Counted from the first letter of the stretch, positions 11,501 through 25,500 are shown. The stretch: DNA of 64,000 nt from Euonymus europaeus (GCA_963580455.1 OY756957.1:29728501-29792500), one strand, 5' to 3'. Numbers and translations: made by a program. Notes: a model not told the origin generated them from the letters alone.

Positions 11501-12844
11501 TGGATGTGGAACATGGATGAAGAGGTTAGCAGTTATACTGGGTAGATCAGCTAAGTTGCCTGAATATTGGACTAGATGCTTAGTTGATAGCTGTCAGTTG
11601 GTACATGAAGCACGTTTTTGCATTCCAGATAGTCAAACATGGTCGTCAATGCCACTTTCAGATTCTCTCAATGCAACAAATGACGCTTCTAGTACTGGTG
11701 ATAGAGAACTTCTTCTTTTGTCCGCATGTTGTGGAAGGTTTGGGCTCTAACTTGTATTGTATGGTACTTAATCCTGTCTTTAAGTGGAATATTGCTCCAA
11801 TGCTGGTGTGCCATTATTACAGCGAGAAATTTTTTTCCCTTTCTTTTGAGGGTTGAAATTAGTAGCATGAGACTAACCAATTATGATGTTCATATGCAGC
11901 CTGTGCAAGTACTTAATGGTGGCTTCTGGAAAGGCATCTGTTTTCATTCTTCGAGTAAGATCTCAGACACGAATTAAGGTATCTTGTTGAACTTTTGTCA
12001 GATGAGTAGCAGAAATTGAAGTGGCTCAAGTTAATTTCCAACTCATTTGTTATATAGGCTTGGGATCATGCTGTTGGCATTATATGTGTGCATGAAGCTG
12101 GGGGAAAGGTATGCAATCTTCTAATTGGGTTGCTTCCCGAGTTGTAAATTTCGGTACATGTGCTTGTTAGACTCTCTATTCACCGATCGGCATGTCTTTC
12201 TGTTGATTAAGGGATTTACGATAGTCAATCTGAGGTGTTTATTTGTGGGCAGGAGAGCTATAACTATTCGGCTCTTGCATTCAATGACTTTAAATTGCCT
12301 CAGTGAACTTAATTAAAATGACGCATAAAGTTGCCCTCTCCCAACACCATAAAAAAACTGCCAAGGCCACCCAACTTCTATACATTCTACGTTTTCTGTC
12401 ATGTTTCCTAATGTTAAACCTATCATAAGCTGTTTTGCCGAAGTCAGAGAACGCAATTATGTACTGTTTCTTTTTCCACATTTAGTTGAAAGCACCACCG
12501 CATTTTCTGAGGAAAATGCAAGACCTTATCGAAGCTCAACTTCTATTCCTCATAAAATTATTGGTAACCACTTTCAGATCCTTGTTTTAACTGGTGAACT
12601 AATTCCATTTTGTTTTCAAAGTTGTCGATTTTTTATACTTAATATTGTGGTTCTTTTCAATGACCTAACTATTGCCTTATTAAATTCTCTCTAGGTAACT
12701 GACTGGAGAGGTAGTGAACTTGATTTTGCAGCTGATCAAGTTGCACGGAGGATAATATTTCCCTCAGGCGGTGTTCTCGTGACTAACAGTAACATACACA
12801 GTCAAATTTTGGATATGATCTCTTCCAATTCACCTATTAGTTGA
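8513..12844 (+). CDS. PAP-specific phosphatase, organellar (HAL2/SAL/IMPase family)
   Basis: Nine exons: 8513-8610, 8699-8795, 8920-9022, 9158-9369, 10472-10531, 11349-11737, 11900-11978, 12058-12108, 12695-12844; phases agree and give 412 residues. The family removes the 3'-phosphate from 3'-phosphoadenosine 5'-phosphate (PAP), a sulfation by-product. Metal-binding motifs are complete: PVTVADFG, PLVAEEDS, VLDPIDGTKGF (about 171-181) and AWDHAVG (about 347-352). The N-terminal 50 residues are Arg/Ser-rich with few acidic residues, like a mitochondrial or plastid presequence; the closest family member I recall is the Arabidopsis protein annotated as a mitochondrial PAP phosphatase (At4g05090). 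The start chosen is the first ATG that gives such a presequence and matches the family's MDLL start. Intron 4 holds a 786-bp transposon-like insertion, which does not touch the exons. Confidence 0.93.
9490..10275. mobile_element. non-autonomous hAT-like element (786 bp)
   Basis: The element is flanked by a perfect 8-bp duplication, ATCCCTAT, at 9482-9489 and 10276-10283. Its ends are imperfect inverted repeats: CAAGGTTTTAAAACGCG on the left against CATGGTTTAAAAAATCG read inward from the right. An 8-bp target duplication and CA..GG termini fit the hAT superfamily. Subterminal sequence is packed with GAGGCG/CGCCTC motifs on both sides, so GC content is far above the host intron. The centre (about 9745-9965) is a run of degenerate GCGAGGTGCTGG units. 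No transposase is encoded. It lies in intron 4 of the phosphatase gene. Confidence 0.85.
9961..10044. repeat. internal hairpin of the hAT-like element
   Basis: A perfect 15-bp inverted repeat, CTGTCCAAAGACTGG at 9961-9975 and its complement at 10030-10044, encloses a 54-bp loop. It joins the GC-rich repeat block to the AT-rich right part of the element. Confidence 0.7.
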
Positions 12845-15800
12845 TGTTGCTGGGATCTCATTCCCAAAACTCATTAGGTATGCACCACGATTTACTCAGT
12901 CCACCAACAGCTTTTTAGGTTCGTAGTTCATGTTGAGAAATTATTATTCACTGAACATCTCTGATACAGAGTGAACTCAGCATTTGTTCAATTATCAGAG
13001 GTATGGAAGGTATACGAAATTGTCGATGATTGGATACCTGGAAATCTCTTATGGCATTCATTGGAATCACACTGCCCTTTGTTTTACAGGCAAAGGCAAG
13101 TTCCTCAACTATGAAAGTTGTGTGTTTGTGAATTCGAGATTAAATAATGCTTCAGTTACTTGCAAGAAATATTGCCTCTTCTGAGCCTTATCTCATGACA
13201 ATAATATGTGCACGGGTAGCTTAAATTATTTATAGTGAACACGGATCACGCAATCTTAAGATATCGTATCAAAATATAGCCATAAATCATGCAAATTATC
13301 TTTAAAGAAATGGGCATAATTGATTTTTTGAAATAACTAATTATATATATTTTTTAAAATATTATTCAATAGTATGTTTGTTGGACAACTCACAGCAGAA
13401 GCTAACAACATGACATACTTTAATTAATTAGATAATCGACCAAGTTTTTAGTAACGCAACCCTGAGTTTTGGACAATTTGTTTTTTACCTTATCAAGTAT
13501 AAGATATAATTAACCCATATTCATTAGTTTAAGCATGACTAATCTCTTTTAGTATTCCATGTTTGTGCTGAATTAGCCAATTTGACACCATGCGCGGAGA
13601 CATTTGCCGTAGATTATGGTGTGCAAATCCTGATTATATATCTTAGATAAGCAATTTCTCTTATAAATAAATAACAAAAATTATATAGACTTTTGTCTCA
13701 ATTATCCCAAATTCTAAAATGGATGGACACGTTTTCATATAGATTATGTGCGAAATGTAGGACTCACAGCTTCGTATATATATATATTGATTCTTAGTAT
13801 TTTTTTTAATAATTATTTCCTTAGCAAAGGGTCATGCATGCATGTAGTTTTTTTTGTAGGAGAATATATTAACCGGAACGAATTAATCCGGATTATTAGT
13901 GATATTTACTGATGTGGCGCAAACTGTGAGAAGGCATGAGAGACGTCAGATACAGTGAGGTGGCAGGTTGTTGAATGATGGACGATCATACATGAGAGTC
14001 TTGTTGCTGGTGGTCCCCACATAGAGATTATGTGTCTTCCTAAGTGCCACGTACAAGACCGAGTACGTTCCGGGTGACCAGATTAATTTATTAATTAATT
14101 TAATTAAACCAAAGAATTCATCGCGGGTCATATCATAAATAAACAAAAAAGCTGTTCGTGGGACTTCATTCATCCATGCATATTGTATTTTTTATTAATG
14201 ACTTGTTGGATAATTCATCTACATCTTTTTAATCAACCTAAACTTGATTTTAACGTATATGAGCAAGCCCTTGCTCATGTTCTTTTTAATAATTGATAAT
14301 AATGTTAAACAAATTTGTCATTTGAAAAATCGATATGAATATAAACTCGGATCATAGTGTTAGACTCCCACGTCGAAAAGATGTGGAAAGTTTGAGTTGT
14401 TTATAAACACATAAGCTCACCTCACTCACTAATAAAGCCTTTTTCAACTTTCAAGGCTTTGATGAGTTGGGCCCAGCTTTAAGAGAAACAAAGTCATGCG
14501 TTCTCGATGTAACCATGTAAATTGGATAATCTATACATGGATCCGATGTTTCCAATGAATCAGATAACCTATAGCAGACAATATTGTTAATATGTATGAG
14601 GTGTATGAATTTATAACACATTGTGACAAATTTATCTTTCGAAAAATTGATATGAGCCTAAATTTGGGTCGTTAAACTCGTGTGCACATATTTTATTTGA
14701 CAATATAATAAGTTGACAAAAATCAATCGCTATGGACATGACAAAAGATTGCCCCTCCGTATGAACAAAAATTAACAAAACACACTTCTTTCGATTGAAA
14801 CAAAAAACAACTTTGCCAAATATTGGTGGGTCGGTTAAGGAAGTAGGGCTTGTTGCCCTGCAAAGAAAGTTTTTTTCCCTTTTTCTTTCCCTGTCTGTGG
14901 TATTTTTTTGTTAGTATTGCACTTTTGATTTGCCATTGCTTTGTTGAAAACTCGACGTTGAAAGGTGTAGGACCCTTTAATCAAAAGTTGGACATCATTG
15001 GCTATAATAGCTTTTCGAGAAGCTTTTCCTTCTCCTGTGTTTCCGGTCGGCTCTCTATTTGTCATGTGAGTGAGGAAAGAAAGCCAAATTTGAGAAGAAT
15101 TCCTCATTTTGATTAAGACTACTTATTAGTAACTAATTCAAACATTTTTGCCGCCCCTTTTTGTAATGGTGGCCTACTTTGATTGTATTCTTGTACTTCT
15201 TGACCATAAATTAATATTAGTGGTTCGATGTCTATCCCGGCCCATAACATATATTTTGATAAGCTGAAATTAGAGATCGCAATTATTTATTGAAATTACA
15301 ATCTAAATTTTTTTAAAGATAAATTTTAAAAGATTTTAATTATCCCTCAATGGATTATGATATAATCCAATTGATAGATATATAAACAAAAGTTTAGTTA
15401 TTCTCACACAATCAACGTGTTTTCTGATCTTAAAAATCAACGACGATGGCTGAGTAAAATAAAATTGTATGGACCTTTGGTCCAAAACCGACCGAAAATA
15501 TTAATTTGTATGATTTAGACTCAATTTTCTAACAAAAATATAAAAAAGGGAGAAACTTATATCGGAAATTAAAAATTTTGATATACAATAATACGACACG
15601 GGTTTAAAAACTTTTATTATTAAATTAAGTTGTTGGAGGAGAAGTTCGTCTTATCAATTTGCACAATAAATGTTCCCATATTTCGGCAAAGACCCAACTC
15701 TATTATTGATCACATATTGAATTAAATGCAGTCATCTCCCCCGTTTCATTTGAGATTTTTTTAAAAAATTTTTTGTTAATCACAAGATATGATTAGTCAT

Positions 15801-16290
15801 TTCGAAAATGACAATAATTGGTATGAAGTATGATCTGTATTCAATAAATTCCCTGGACTGCCCTTCTAAAATGTCTTTGACCTATAGCCGCAGTCCAATT
15901 TGACCGAAGATGTAAGAGTAATTTCGCAGCACACAACCTGTGAAATTGCGCCATACAGAGAGTCCCTGTTACGAAGGTCATATATATTTGTAAGGAAGAG
16001 GGCAGAGGGGGTACGTGGCTCCATCATGTTTGTGACAGCTTATATGAATCCAGAAAGTAATTAGGTGTGACACTCCGCCGGAAAGTGATTGGTAGTGAGA
16101 TCATTAAATTAATTAATTAATATTTAAGTACAGATTTTGCATGGCGAATTAAGACGGATTGAGCAATAATTTTGTTTAATTAAATAATTAAGGTGAAGAT
16201 TAGTACTCGACACAATTTCTCCAAGTACAGGGGACACGTCGCATTTGTGATAAAAGAGTGGACGGCACCGAATCCTTTTGACTTCTCTCT
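12845..16290. other. intergenic region
   Basis: About 3.4 kb of AT-rich DNA without a recognisable gene. Only short ORFs occur and none resembles a known family. At about 14366-14410 there is CTCCCACGTCGAAAAGATGTGG followed by a TTTATAAAC box, resembling the USE plus TATA layout of plant snRNA promoters, but no snRNA body follows. Sequence nearer 16290 is the MYB promoter. Confidence 0.4.
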
Positions 16291-16323
16291 CACATGCTAT
16301 TTATAGACATACATATATATATA

Positions 16324-16332
16324 TATATAAAG
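16324..16332 (+). promoter_or_regulatory. TATA box of the MYB gene
   Basis: TATATAAAG closes an (AT)n run at 16312-16330, about 140 bp before the MYB start codon. It is followed by a CT-rich leader (about 16360-16415) typical of plant 5' UTRs. The AT microsatellite makes the exact TATA position uncertain. Confidence 0.5.
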
Positions 16333-16468
16333 CCCCCATACATACCTTGCAATTCCACTGTGTCTCTCTTATCTCATCTCTTCCATTATAACTCTCTCTC
16401 CCTCTCTCTCTACGCTTCTAACTCAAACAATCAAGAGGTTCGCAATTAGTTTCTTGGAGCTTATTGCA

Positions 16469-17769
16469 ATGGGTAGAGCACCATGCTGTGACAAAAATGG
16501 GCTGAGGAAAGGCCCATGGACTCAAGAGGAAGATCAGAAGCTCATTGATTTCATCCAACAACATGGTTATGGCAACTGGAGGACACTCCCCAAGAATGCT
16601 GGTATGTACTTTACTTCATTGTTCTGGTCGCATAATCATATCGATCTTCTTAATTAATGGCAAAACTTAATGTGTTGACTGGATTTACTTTAGGGCTGAA
16701 GAGGTGTGGAAAGAGCTGCCGACTTCGCTGGACAAACTATCTGCGACCCGACATCAAGCGAGGCAGGTTTTCATTTGAAGAAGAGGAGACAATAATTCAG
16801 CTTCACAGTATATTAGGAAATAAGTGAGTTTTTTTTTCGCCCTTCATATTTTTTTAATATAATGTGTGTTTGTGTGGAAACATGTTAATTACATGCATCA
16901 TGGTGTATGTTGTAAGAAATTTTTGATTATTTTCTTTAATATATATATATGTATGTATGTATAGGTGGTCTGCTATTGCGGCACGCTTGCCAGGAAGAAC
17001 AGACAATGAGATCAAGAACTACTGGAACACACACGTTAGAAAAAGACTTCTCAGAATGGGAATTGATCCGGTGACTCACAGTCCAAGACTTGATCTCCTA
17101 GACCTCTCAGCAATTCTAACTTCATCTCTATACAGTTCATCCCAAATGAACCTCTCCAGGATGCTTGGAGTCCAGCCTCTAGTGAATCCTGAGCTTCTAA
17201 ACCTAGCAACTTCTCTAATGCAATCACAAGAAGAAAAACCAAAACTTGCTAGTTTTCCTCAAACTGATCGAGAAAACCATCTTGTCCAAAACCACTATCA
17301 ATCTTTGGTCCAACCAAACCATATTGTTCAAGATAGTAATCCACCTTGCACCATACCTAACTTTTCTAACGAGGCACAATTCCTTTTGGACCCCAATGTG
17401 GAACAATTCTCTCCAGGTTTCAATAACATAAGCTCTCAAAATTCTCCATTGAGAGATTGGCAAAACAATGGGGACTATGTGCCTGCAGCTCTAACGAGTT
17501 ACTATTGTAGTTCTGATCGAGCAGCAGAAATCATGGACCCTTCGTCGGATACTTCATCGACGTTTATGCCCAACAGCAGTTACCAGAATTTCAGCTTTGC
17601 GTCAGTTTTGTCGACGCCTTCATCGAGTCCAACTCCATTGAATTCCAACTCAACTACGACGTACGTCAACAGCAGTACTGAAGACGAGAGGGAAAGCTAT
17701 TGCAGTACTAACAATCTGTTGAACTTTGAAATCCAAGATATTTTGGGTATTAGTGACTACATATTGTAA
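16469..17769 (+). CDS. R2R3-MYB transcription factor (MYB74/MYB102/MYB41 group)
   Basis: Three exons, 16469-16601, 16694-16823 and 16965-17769, give 355 residues. The intron positions are the classical R2R3-MYB ones: after NAG within R2, and after GNK within R3. R2 (about 14-65) and R3 (about 67-116) contain all DNA-contacting tryptophans or their usual replacements: [67 protein letters not shown]. The tail starts [21 protein letters not shown], then MNLSR and [13 protein letters not shown], the hallmark of subgroup 11. The C-terminus is Ser/Asn-rich with an acidic end ([15 protein letters not shown]) that may activate transcription. Known members respond to drought, salt, ABA and wounding and promote suberin or cuticle lipid genes. 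The start is the ATG giving MGRAPCC. Confidence 0.95.
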
Positions 17770-20700
17770 TTATAATTATATCAAAATCTGTACAACACTG
17801 ATCGAAGGGTTAAGTTTAATTTAATTGATACTTGGTAAAATCTGATGTAGTACGTGATTAATAATTGATTTCTTGTAATATTATTCTTAATTTCATCAAG
17901 CTTACAATTTCAAGAAGCAAGCTTATGTCATTGGCGCTCTCTCTCTCTCTCTCTTAATTATTAATGAATGGAAAGTTTCCATTATTGATTAAAGTCATCG
18001 TGTTTCATTTTCTCCGTACTTCTTATCCTCAACATATTTAATTACATTAAAAATCTTATGACTCGTGAATTTGCTTCAAATGGATCGACGACGAGTTTTA
18101 CATAAAATTTCAAAGATAATCATGAGCCAAACAAGGTTTTGATTCCAAAGATCCCGACAAAAAGTCAAAATCCGACGAACGTCCCGGCGACGGAGACCAG
18201 AGCTCGTGTAGGTGACCCCTGCCCAAGCCACCTGTGTAAGGCAACTGTCTTTTCACATACAAATAAAGTAAATAATTTGCATGAGGATTATGGTAGCGGG
18301 GACTCGGGGAGTTTGACTAAAAAGAAAAGTGCGTACGTGTCCATGTGTAATCGGTGACAATTTGACAAATGACAATAGACCTTATGTAGGGACCATTTCA
18401 TAGAGAGAGCCAACTGGCTTTATTGAAAATCACGGCATGGTTCTTGTGCTGTTCTCTTTTTTATCATCCTCTTGAGCGTCCATTGTCAAACAGAGACCCT
18501 TTGAAAATTTTAATTGCGTCCCTTTTTGGACACGTGTGTTCAATAATACTCACTAGTGGGTCCCAGAGCTCTGGTGTAGGGATTTCAACACGATGGGTTT
18601 GGGACGGGAATCCCTTTCCAGTCCCCAGAATTCGTTAAAAAATTCTTAACATTCTGGCAAAAATACATGTTGAACATTTTATTTTTGTCTCATACCCTTA
18701 CCCGTTGGGGCGGAGAATCCTGTTTATTTATCCATCCATTAACTTCAATTGTAAAAATTGTAATAAATTCTAAAACTTAAATCAATAAAAAATTATAGAT
18801 ATGTTTTTAATTATTTGAGAGAGCATAATAAATTGTACTAACTTATATACGAAATCATTCGTGGGCAATTCATGAGTTTTATAACTATATATATTACCCA
18901 TTAAATAAATAAATACGTTTACTAAAAAAATAAATATAGTCAAATGATTTATTTCTATAATTTGTTTTGATTTGTTATTGTTAAATTTATAAATAATATA
19001 AAAAATAACATATATTATAAATAATATACATATATATAATTAATAATATATATAAGGGTATGAGGCGAGTTGGATTTTGACAAACCCATACCCGTACCCA
19101 CCCCACTGTTTTTCTAATGAAAATACACGTATTAGATCAGTTAATTAACAGGGCATATACATATGGTTTGGGAGGAGTTATGTTGGTACGAGTTTTGACA
19201 TTCTTAATCGCCGGTGACTTGATGGAGGTCTAACCTACCCGAAGAACACATACATAGAAAATCATTTTATATGAAAAATCACGACAGACCAGGAAAAATT
19301 TATTGTGTCGAGAAAACATATACAAGAGAGTGTTTTTATCACATCACAAACTTTTCGAATCAAATTAAACAAAATTCGAGTCATAAACTCTAACAATAAA
19401 AATTTAGAACTTCAGAAGGACAAGAAGTCATTCAAACATAGATGTCCTATCATTTGTCCTGATATATGAAAACAAAATAAAGAGAACATGGTGAGTTTGA
19501 ATTTCACTAGCATTTTGAACAACTTTTCTCTTCGATCTATGACATCGCCGCATCACATTGTCTGTTTATGTTTTGAAGTTGGAATTAAGGTCGGTCTTCT
19601 CCACACATAAACACATGCTTTTAATCTTTTCCGTCCATTCTTTTGTCTTTTATCTTGCTTTCTATTAACTAAACTTGTTGCGAATAGTGACTGATTACTT
19701 GCTAACATAAACCATGCAATGTAGCGGCAAGTTTCTTGATTTGCTGAAGAATAGTAAACGACACAAGCGATTGAATAAAACACCTCAATATTGTGCTCGC
19801 CAAGATTGGAGAAGCTTTCACAGAACTCTCCGTACGTTTCTTACAATAAAGCAAATCTAAATAGACAAGTCAGTCGAGTTTCATGCATGCACGTAAGCGT
19901 CATGTCATTTATACGTAATAAATACAGTATTCATTTTTCCAAAAAATACGTGCATATTTGGTACCAAAAGTATCTCTGGGTCTCGTGCCTTTAGATGTGT
20001 TACATGTGTACATGTCACAAAGTGGCTGTCATTTTTGTAACGAAAAAGATCAGATATGGAGGTTGACGTGTGATTATATAATAAAAGGCAATATACATAC
20101 GTTGTAAAGAGTACAGCCCGTATTTGACCAGCAGCCGACCACATCGAAGAGACTCTTGCATTTTCTCTATGTTTTTTCTTTCTCCCCTCGACCGCCCAAA
20201 GAAAAAGGTTTTGAACAAAGTAAACCCACAGAGTGGGTTTCTTACTTAGCATTGGCGTTTTACAATATTTCTTTTGTTTTTTCTTTCTTTCTTGGTTGAC
20301 ATTGTGTCACTTTAACATGTGTGGGGTTATTGACTAATTAATATCAAGGATTGTCATGGGTCTTTTCTTTGATTTAAGAAATTTAAATGAAAAACTAGTT
20401 GAAAAGGTTGGCTTAAGGTCTTCTTTGGATGATTTGCTATTGCTTTTGAGACCAAAAGTTCTTGAGGGTAACCACAAGTTGAGGTATATATGGTCCAATT
20501 TTAGATTTACTAATAAAAAATTGGTGGTAATTGGTAAAAAAATAAAATAAAGAAAAGACAATAGAGACTCAAACTCGAGATTTAAAATTACATACGATCC
20601 AACTTGACAACTAAATTAAAATCAATTTCTCAATCGACCTACTTAGATACTACTTAGATACTTAGATCAGGATAACAGAATTATTGCAGATAAGGGTGAA

Positions 20701-22380
20701 GTAAGCAACGCACCACCCTAATTGACGTGTACTAAAAAATTATATACATATACGCTATATCTGATGCAATAAAAGGTCATCAATCATTGTCAGTCGATGT
20801 TCTTTTTCTAACTCGTAGAAACCCCCCACTGGGAGCTTCAAGAGTAAAATCATACTTTCGGCGGGCTAGTGAAAATTTGTGACATGATTTTTGTGCATTT
20901 CTCTCGGAATGATCGAATTGCCACATTAGTTAGGAGCCAAAGATCGATGGCTTATCATTACCAATTGATTGTGATAATACCAAATTAATTCTACCAATTA
21001 GAAGTCGACATGACATGTCAACGGTAAGGAGTTGAAGCCCCCGACTCGTGGTTCACTGAATTAACTCTTAACATTGTTAATTTGTTATTATTATTATAAA
21101 ATATGTTATTTCCATTATGCTGGGCCTGTCATTAGGGCTTATTTGATCTGTTGGAGGCTTGGAGCTTCTAGCTGGATTATTAAGCCCAACCACCTTTTTC
21201 AAGCCCAAAGATCCAAGACTAAATACGAGACCTCTTGATGGATGGATTAGACAAAAACTCTGAACGTCAAGACACAGAACTTCAACAAAGCCAGTGCAGA
21301 AAACTCCTCTCTTTTTTCGTTCAAAGCTAGTGCAGAAAACTCTCCTCTCTTTTCGTTGAAAGATTTAGCAGCAAACACTCGAAAGTGGAAACGAAGACCA
21401 GAAATTGTCATCATGTTCTACCAATTTGTGGCAATTGGGTACAAAACGATAACCATAAATTGCAGTTGAAAAATCAGAGATAAACGTAGATACACTACCT
21501 ACACTACTTCTGTTGGGAAAAATATCAGAATCCTCCTTTGCAGAAATATCAAAACGCAAACGAGAAATAAAAATAGAGAATAAGAGGCCAGTCACAATAC
21601 AAGAATTTATATGGAAAAAACCACAATTGTTTACAACCAGAGAAAATTCACCATGTGAAAAATTGTTACAACCATAATTTCAGTATTTTTCTCTCATCCG
21701 GAAAATTTCCCTCAAGCTTTTTCTCTCAAGCTAGCTCTCTTTTACTTGTTTTTGTTCTATCTTCTAGATATGAATCACCTCTCCTATATATAGGAAAAAT
21801 GTAAAACATGTTCATACACATTCAGTCATATAAAGAAGAGGAAGTCAATTTGACTTTCTCTCAAGATAAGCCAAATTACAATTCTCTTATCAAGAGAAAC
21901 TAAATTACAATTCTTTTATAATTTATTATTGTGGTCCTCACATGAGGAGTTTTCCCATCCAACTTAATTTTGATGAATATCAACAATAAAATTAGCAGCA
22001 TATGAGAGGTTTACTAGGTCGTGGGCTACAAGATCAACTCATGCAGATGGAAACTTTTTTGTTTGCAAAATACAGGAAGAAATTAATAAACAAGCCGCTC
22101 CAATGATTTTTGCTTCCTTTATTATCAAAGGAAATTTACGAAAAACAGGAAAGTTAAAAAGTCCCAAGTCGCGTATAGCCAACGAGAGTCTTGAAACCGG
22201 GTCAGGGACATTGGGTTACTCTGACAAACCGGCCCTCGAGAATACGGCCCATTATTCAATCTGCGGCTCCTGTCCTTCACTCCTTTGTTGCAGCCGCTAG
22301 GTCTATTTGTGTCAGTAGAAGTGAAAACCCCAAGTCCAAGGAAACACCCACCCAAGTTTTGGAATCCGACGACTGATAAT
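17770..22380. other. intergenic region with transposon remnants
   Basis: About 4.6 kb without a convincing gene. A (CT)n run at about 17937-17955 lies in the MYB 3' flank. Between about 18580 and 19110, text such as GGGTTTGGGACGGGAATCCC and ACCCATACCCGTACCCACCCC looks like ends of an old, AT-rich repeat. A 37-bp unit (GC(C/T)AGTGCAGAAAACTC...) is tandemly duplicated at about 21287-21360. A possible LTR remnant follows at 21511-21988. Confidence 0.4.
21511..21988. mobile_element. possible solo LTR or LTR fragment
   Basis: The stretch starts TGTTGGGAAAAATATCAG and can be ended at AATATCAACA, so it has TG...CA termini. Inside are phrases common in plant copia LTRs, such as a TATATGGAAAAAACC segment and a short TATATATAGG box near 21784. 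No matching 5-bp target duplication was found at these ends, so the limits are tentative. Confidence 0.3.
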
Positions 22381-22500
22381 TGAGCATAACGATCACCCTC
22401 AGAGCGAAAGGAAGGACTTCCATGACAAGATGCTTGCAACAGCTACGATTCACCATCCACGCTCCATAGCTTCAGCGACTAACGCCAGATCACGCTCAAC

Positions 22501-25500
22501 ATGTCGAGGTCGGTGCCCCATATGTTCTATCCCCGTCCCCTCTCTTCTCTGTTAGGGTTTTTGTTTATTTCTGTTTTGATCAATTCATTTGAATCCGTGT
22601 CGAGTTTTAGAGGATGCTCCTTTTATATCCCCTTTTCGCACTTTTTTGAATTCGGATTTGTTTGTTGAGGAGATTCCAATTGAAGCAGTGAAAGATTTGG
22701 GTGTATGTGAGAAATATAAAGAACAGATAAATTTCAAGCTTTTTTTCAGCCGTGTCATTCTGAGGCTTATGCTGGTTGTTATTTGTCTTGGCTTTTTCAG
22801 TGCTTTCTCTGGTGTGTGTTATGCCTTTTTGCATGTCATTATGTACTGTTTTATTGCGTACAATTTTGACGTATAGATTGCTTTACGACTTCTTGCTGCC
22901 AGTTGCTGCAAATACTTTCAATGCCATTGTTGCTTAGGAAAAAAAAGTTACGGCGTATCAATTCCCTCAATTGGGTTTTGATTTTTCGTCTCCTTATGAT
23001 TTTTCTATTATTAAAGCGATTTTGCTGTTGTTGAGATTAATAGGCATAGAAGCCTAGCTAAACATAAGTCTCCAATCTCTATAAATTGCATTGTGAAAAA
23101 CAGTTTTGCACCAGTGAGTCTGCATTATGTTACTGACTTGGTATGGCAAAGTGAGAGGATGCTCCTTCTGTGTTTCTTTTTCATCCTTTTTTTGTACATT
23201 TTCTTTTTAATAGCTCATTTATTTCATAAGCCTTGAATGCTTTTGGCATGATAGATTTTGATGAGTAGTACGAGGTGCAAAACTCTAATATCATTTAATA
23301 TTTCAAAATCAAGAAGATGCAAATTTGGTTTTTTCAGCTAGTTTCATAAGAATACACTACTGAGGGACCTATGGCACTTGGTTTTATTTATATCCAGATT
23401 TGTGCAATATGAATGGGTGATAATGTATATTATATTGAAATTCAGGTCTTTGACATTTGGAAACATCAAAAAAGTTGCGCAGTTCTTTGGCAAGACCCAA
23501 ACGAACAGTCAGTTAGAACTGAGGAAGTATGAGACAATTGCTAGCATTGGGCTTCTTCTGTCCCAATATAGATTGTATTCACATTATAGATTTTCTTGTA
23601 GAGGACGTTCTTCCTTTTCATTCTACAATACTAAGGAGCGTTTGTTGAGAAGTGGTTTCTCCGGGAGTTACTCCTGCATCTCAGCGAGCAGTGTAGTGAC
23701 ACACCATGCCCAACTTGCTTGGAGAAGGCTCTTCCAAAAACATACTTTCAGAGGGCATACTTCACCATGCATAGGTAGGATTGCTCAAGCGGTCAGCTTG
23801 GCAATGACCCGCTCGCACCTTGTAGTTCCTGGTATTTTTGGCTTGACATTTGGACGGGTCGCATGGGCACAGAGAACGTTAGGAGACACAGATCACTATC
23901 CAGTACAGAATTCTTTGTACATGCATGCACAAGATGGACATGCATACATGACATCGCTAGTATTTTCAGTCGTAGAAGTTTTTGTCTTGCTAGTGAGAGC
24001 TCTCTATTTATCAATTTTGTTCTCACCCAGTATCATGATGGCACCGTTTGTCAGTCTTGGTGGACCTAAGTTTAGGAAGATGTGGCTTCGGGTTGTTCAT
24101 CGTTCCTTGGAGAAAGCGGGTCCTGCGTTTATTAAATGGGGTCAGTGGGCAGCTACTCGGCCAGATCTTTTCCCAAGAGATTTGTGCACAAAACTTTCAG
24201 AGCTTCATAGCAAGGCGCCTGAACATAGCTTTGCTTACACGAAGAAGACTATTGAAAGAGCATTTGGTCGCAAGCTTGTGGAAATTTTTGACAATTTTGA
24301 AGAGGCACCTGTAGCATCTGGAAGCATTGCTCAAGTGCATCGGGCTTCCTTGAGATTTAGATACCCTGGTAAACAAGTGAAGCCTACGTTAGTTGCTGTA
24401 AAGGTTAGACATCCTGGGGTTGGTGAGTCAATTAGGAGAGATTTTGTGATAATGAATGCTGTAGCAAAGATTTCAATGTTCATTCCAACTCTAAAGTGGT
24501 TGAGATTGAATGAGAGTGTACAACAGTTTGCAGTTTTTATGATGTCTCAAGTTGATCTTGCAAGGGAAGCTGCAAACTTGAGCCGCTTTATCTATAATTT
24601 TCGAAGATGGAAAGATGTCTCTTTTCCTATGCCTGTGTATCCACTTGTGCATCCTGCTGTCTTGGTGGAAACTTATGAGCAAGGGGAGAGTGTCTCACAC
24701 TATTTGGGTGAACTTCAAGGACATGAACGGATAAAAACTGCTCTTGCTCATATCGGGACTCATGCACTTCTTAAGATGCTTCTGGTATTTTTTTGATTCT
24801 TTAGCTTAAATTGTTTTCCTTGAGCTGTTAAAGTTGGTGGACTAATGCTTATTGCTGACCAGTATTTTATCTTCAACTAGGAATCAATGAATGGCACGTT
24901 ATTAGACAAATTGTTAGGTAAAACTTCTTATCTGTGGTTGTGCAGTCGTATTTTCATAAAAAAATTGTTATTCTTTGTGAAACTTTCAAAGTACGGTGCA
25001 CAACCACAGATAAGAAATTTTTAATGTAGGTGGATCATGATGATGTCGACAGGAAAATGTTGCATTCGAAAAATTTATTTTTGTTTTTTATCCGTAGCTC
25101 TGGGAAATGGCATTGAAGGGCATTATTTTCTCTCTGCAGGACTAGGGTAGATATAATCACTGAGATTGCTGTTTGGCATCATTTGAAGTTTTGAACATTT
25201 GTGATGCACTCTGTGAGCTTAAAGTTTTACTGCTTTTACCAGGGCAAAAGACTTCAACGGTTCTTGTCATTTTCAGTGGTTGGGGGTACTTGACATAACT
25301 GCTTCATAATGATAGCATAAGATAGGAGAATGACGTCTTCGCTTATCCTATAAGTTATAACTGAACTCCAGACCTTAATAAAGCTTGTTTATTTGGAATG
25401 ACTGGCTGGCTGATGACAACTTTTTGTGGTTATTTATGGATTTTGATAGTCCTTACTACTTTCTCAATTACTAATTCTGCTAACATTGGCAAGATGTAGC

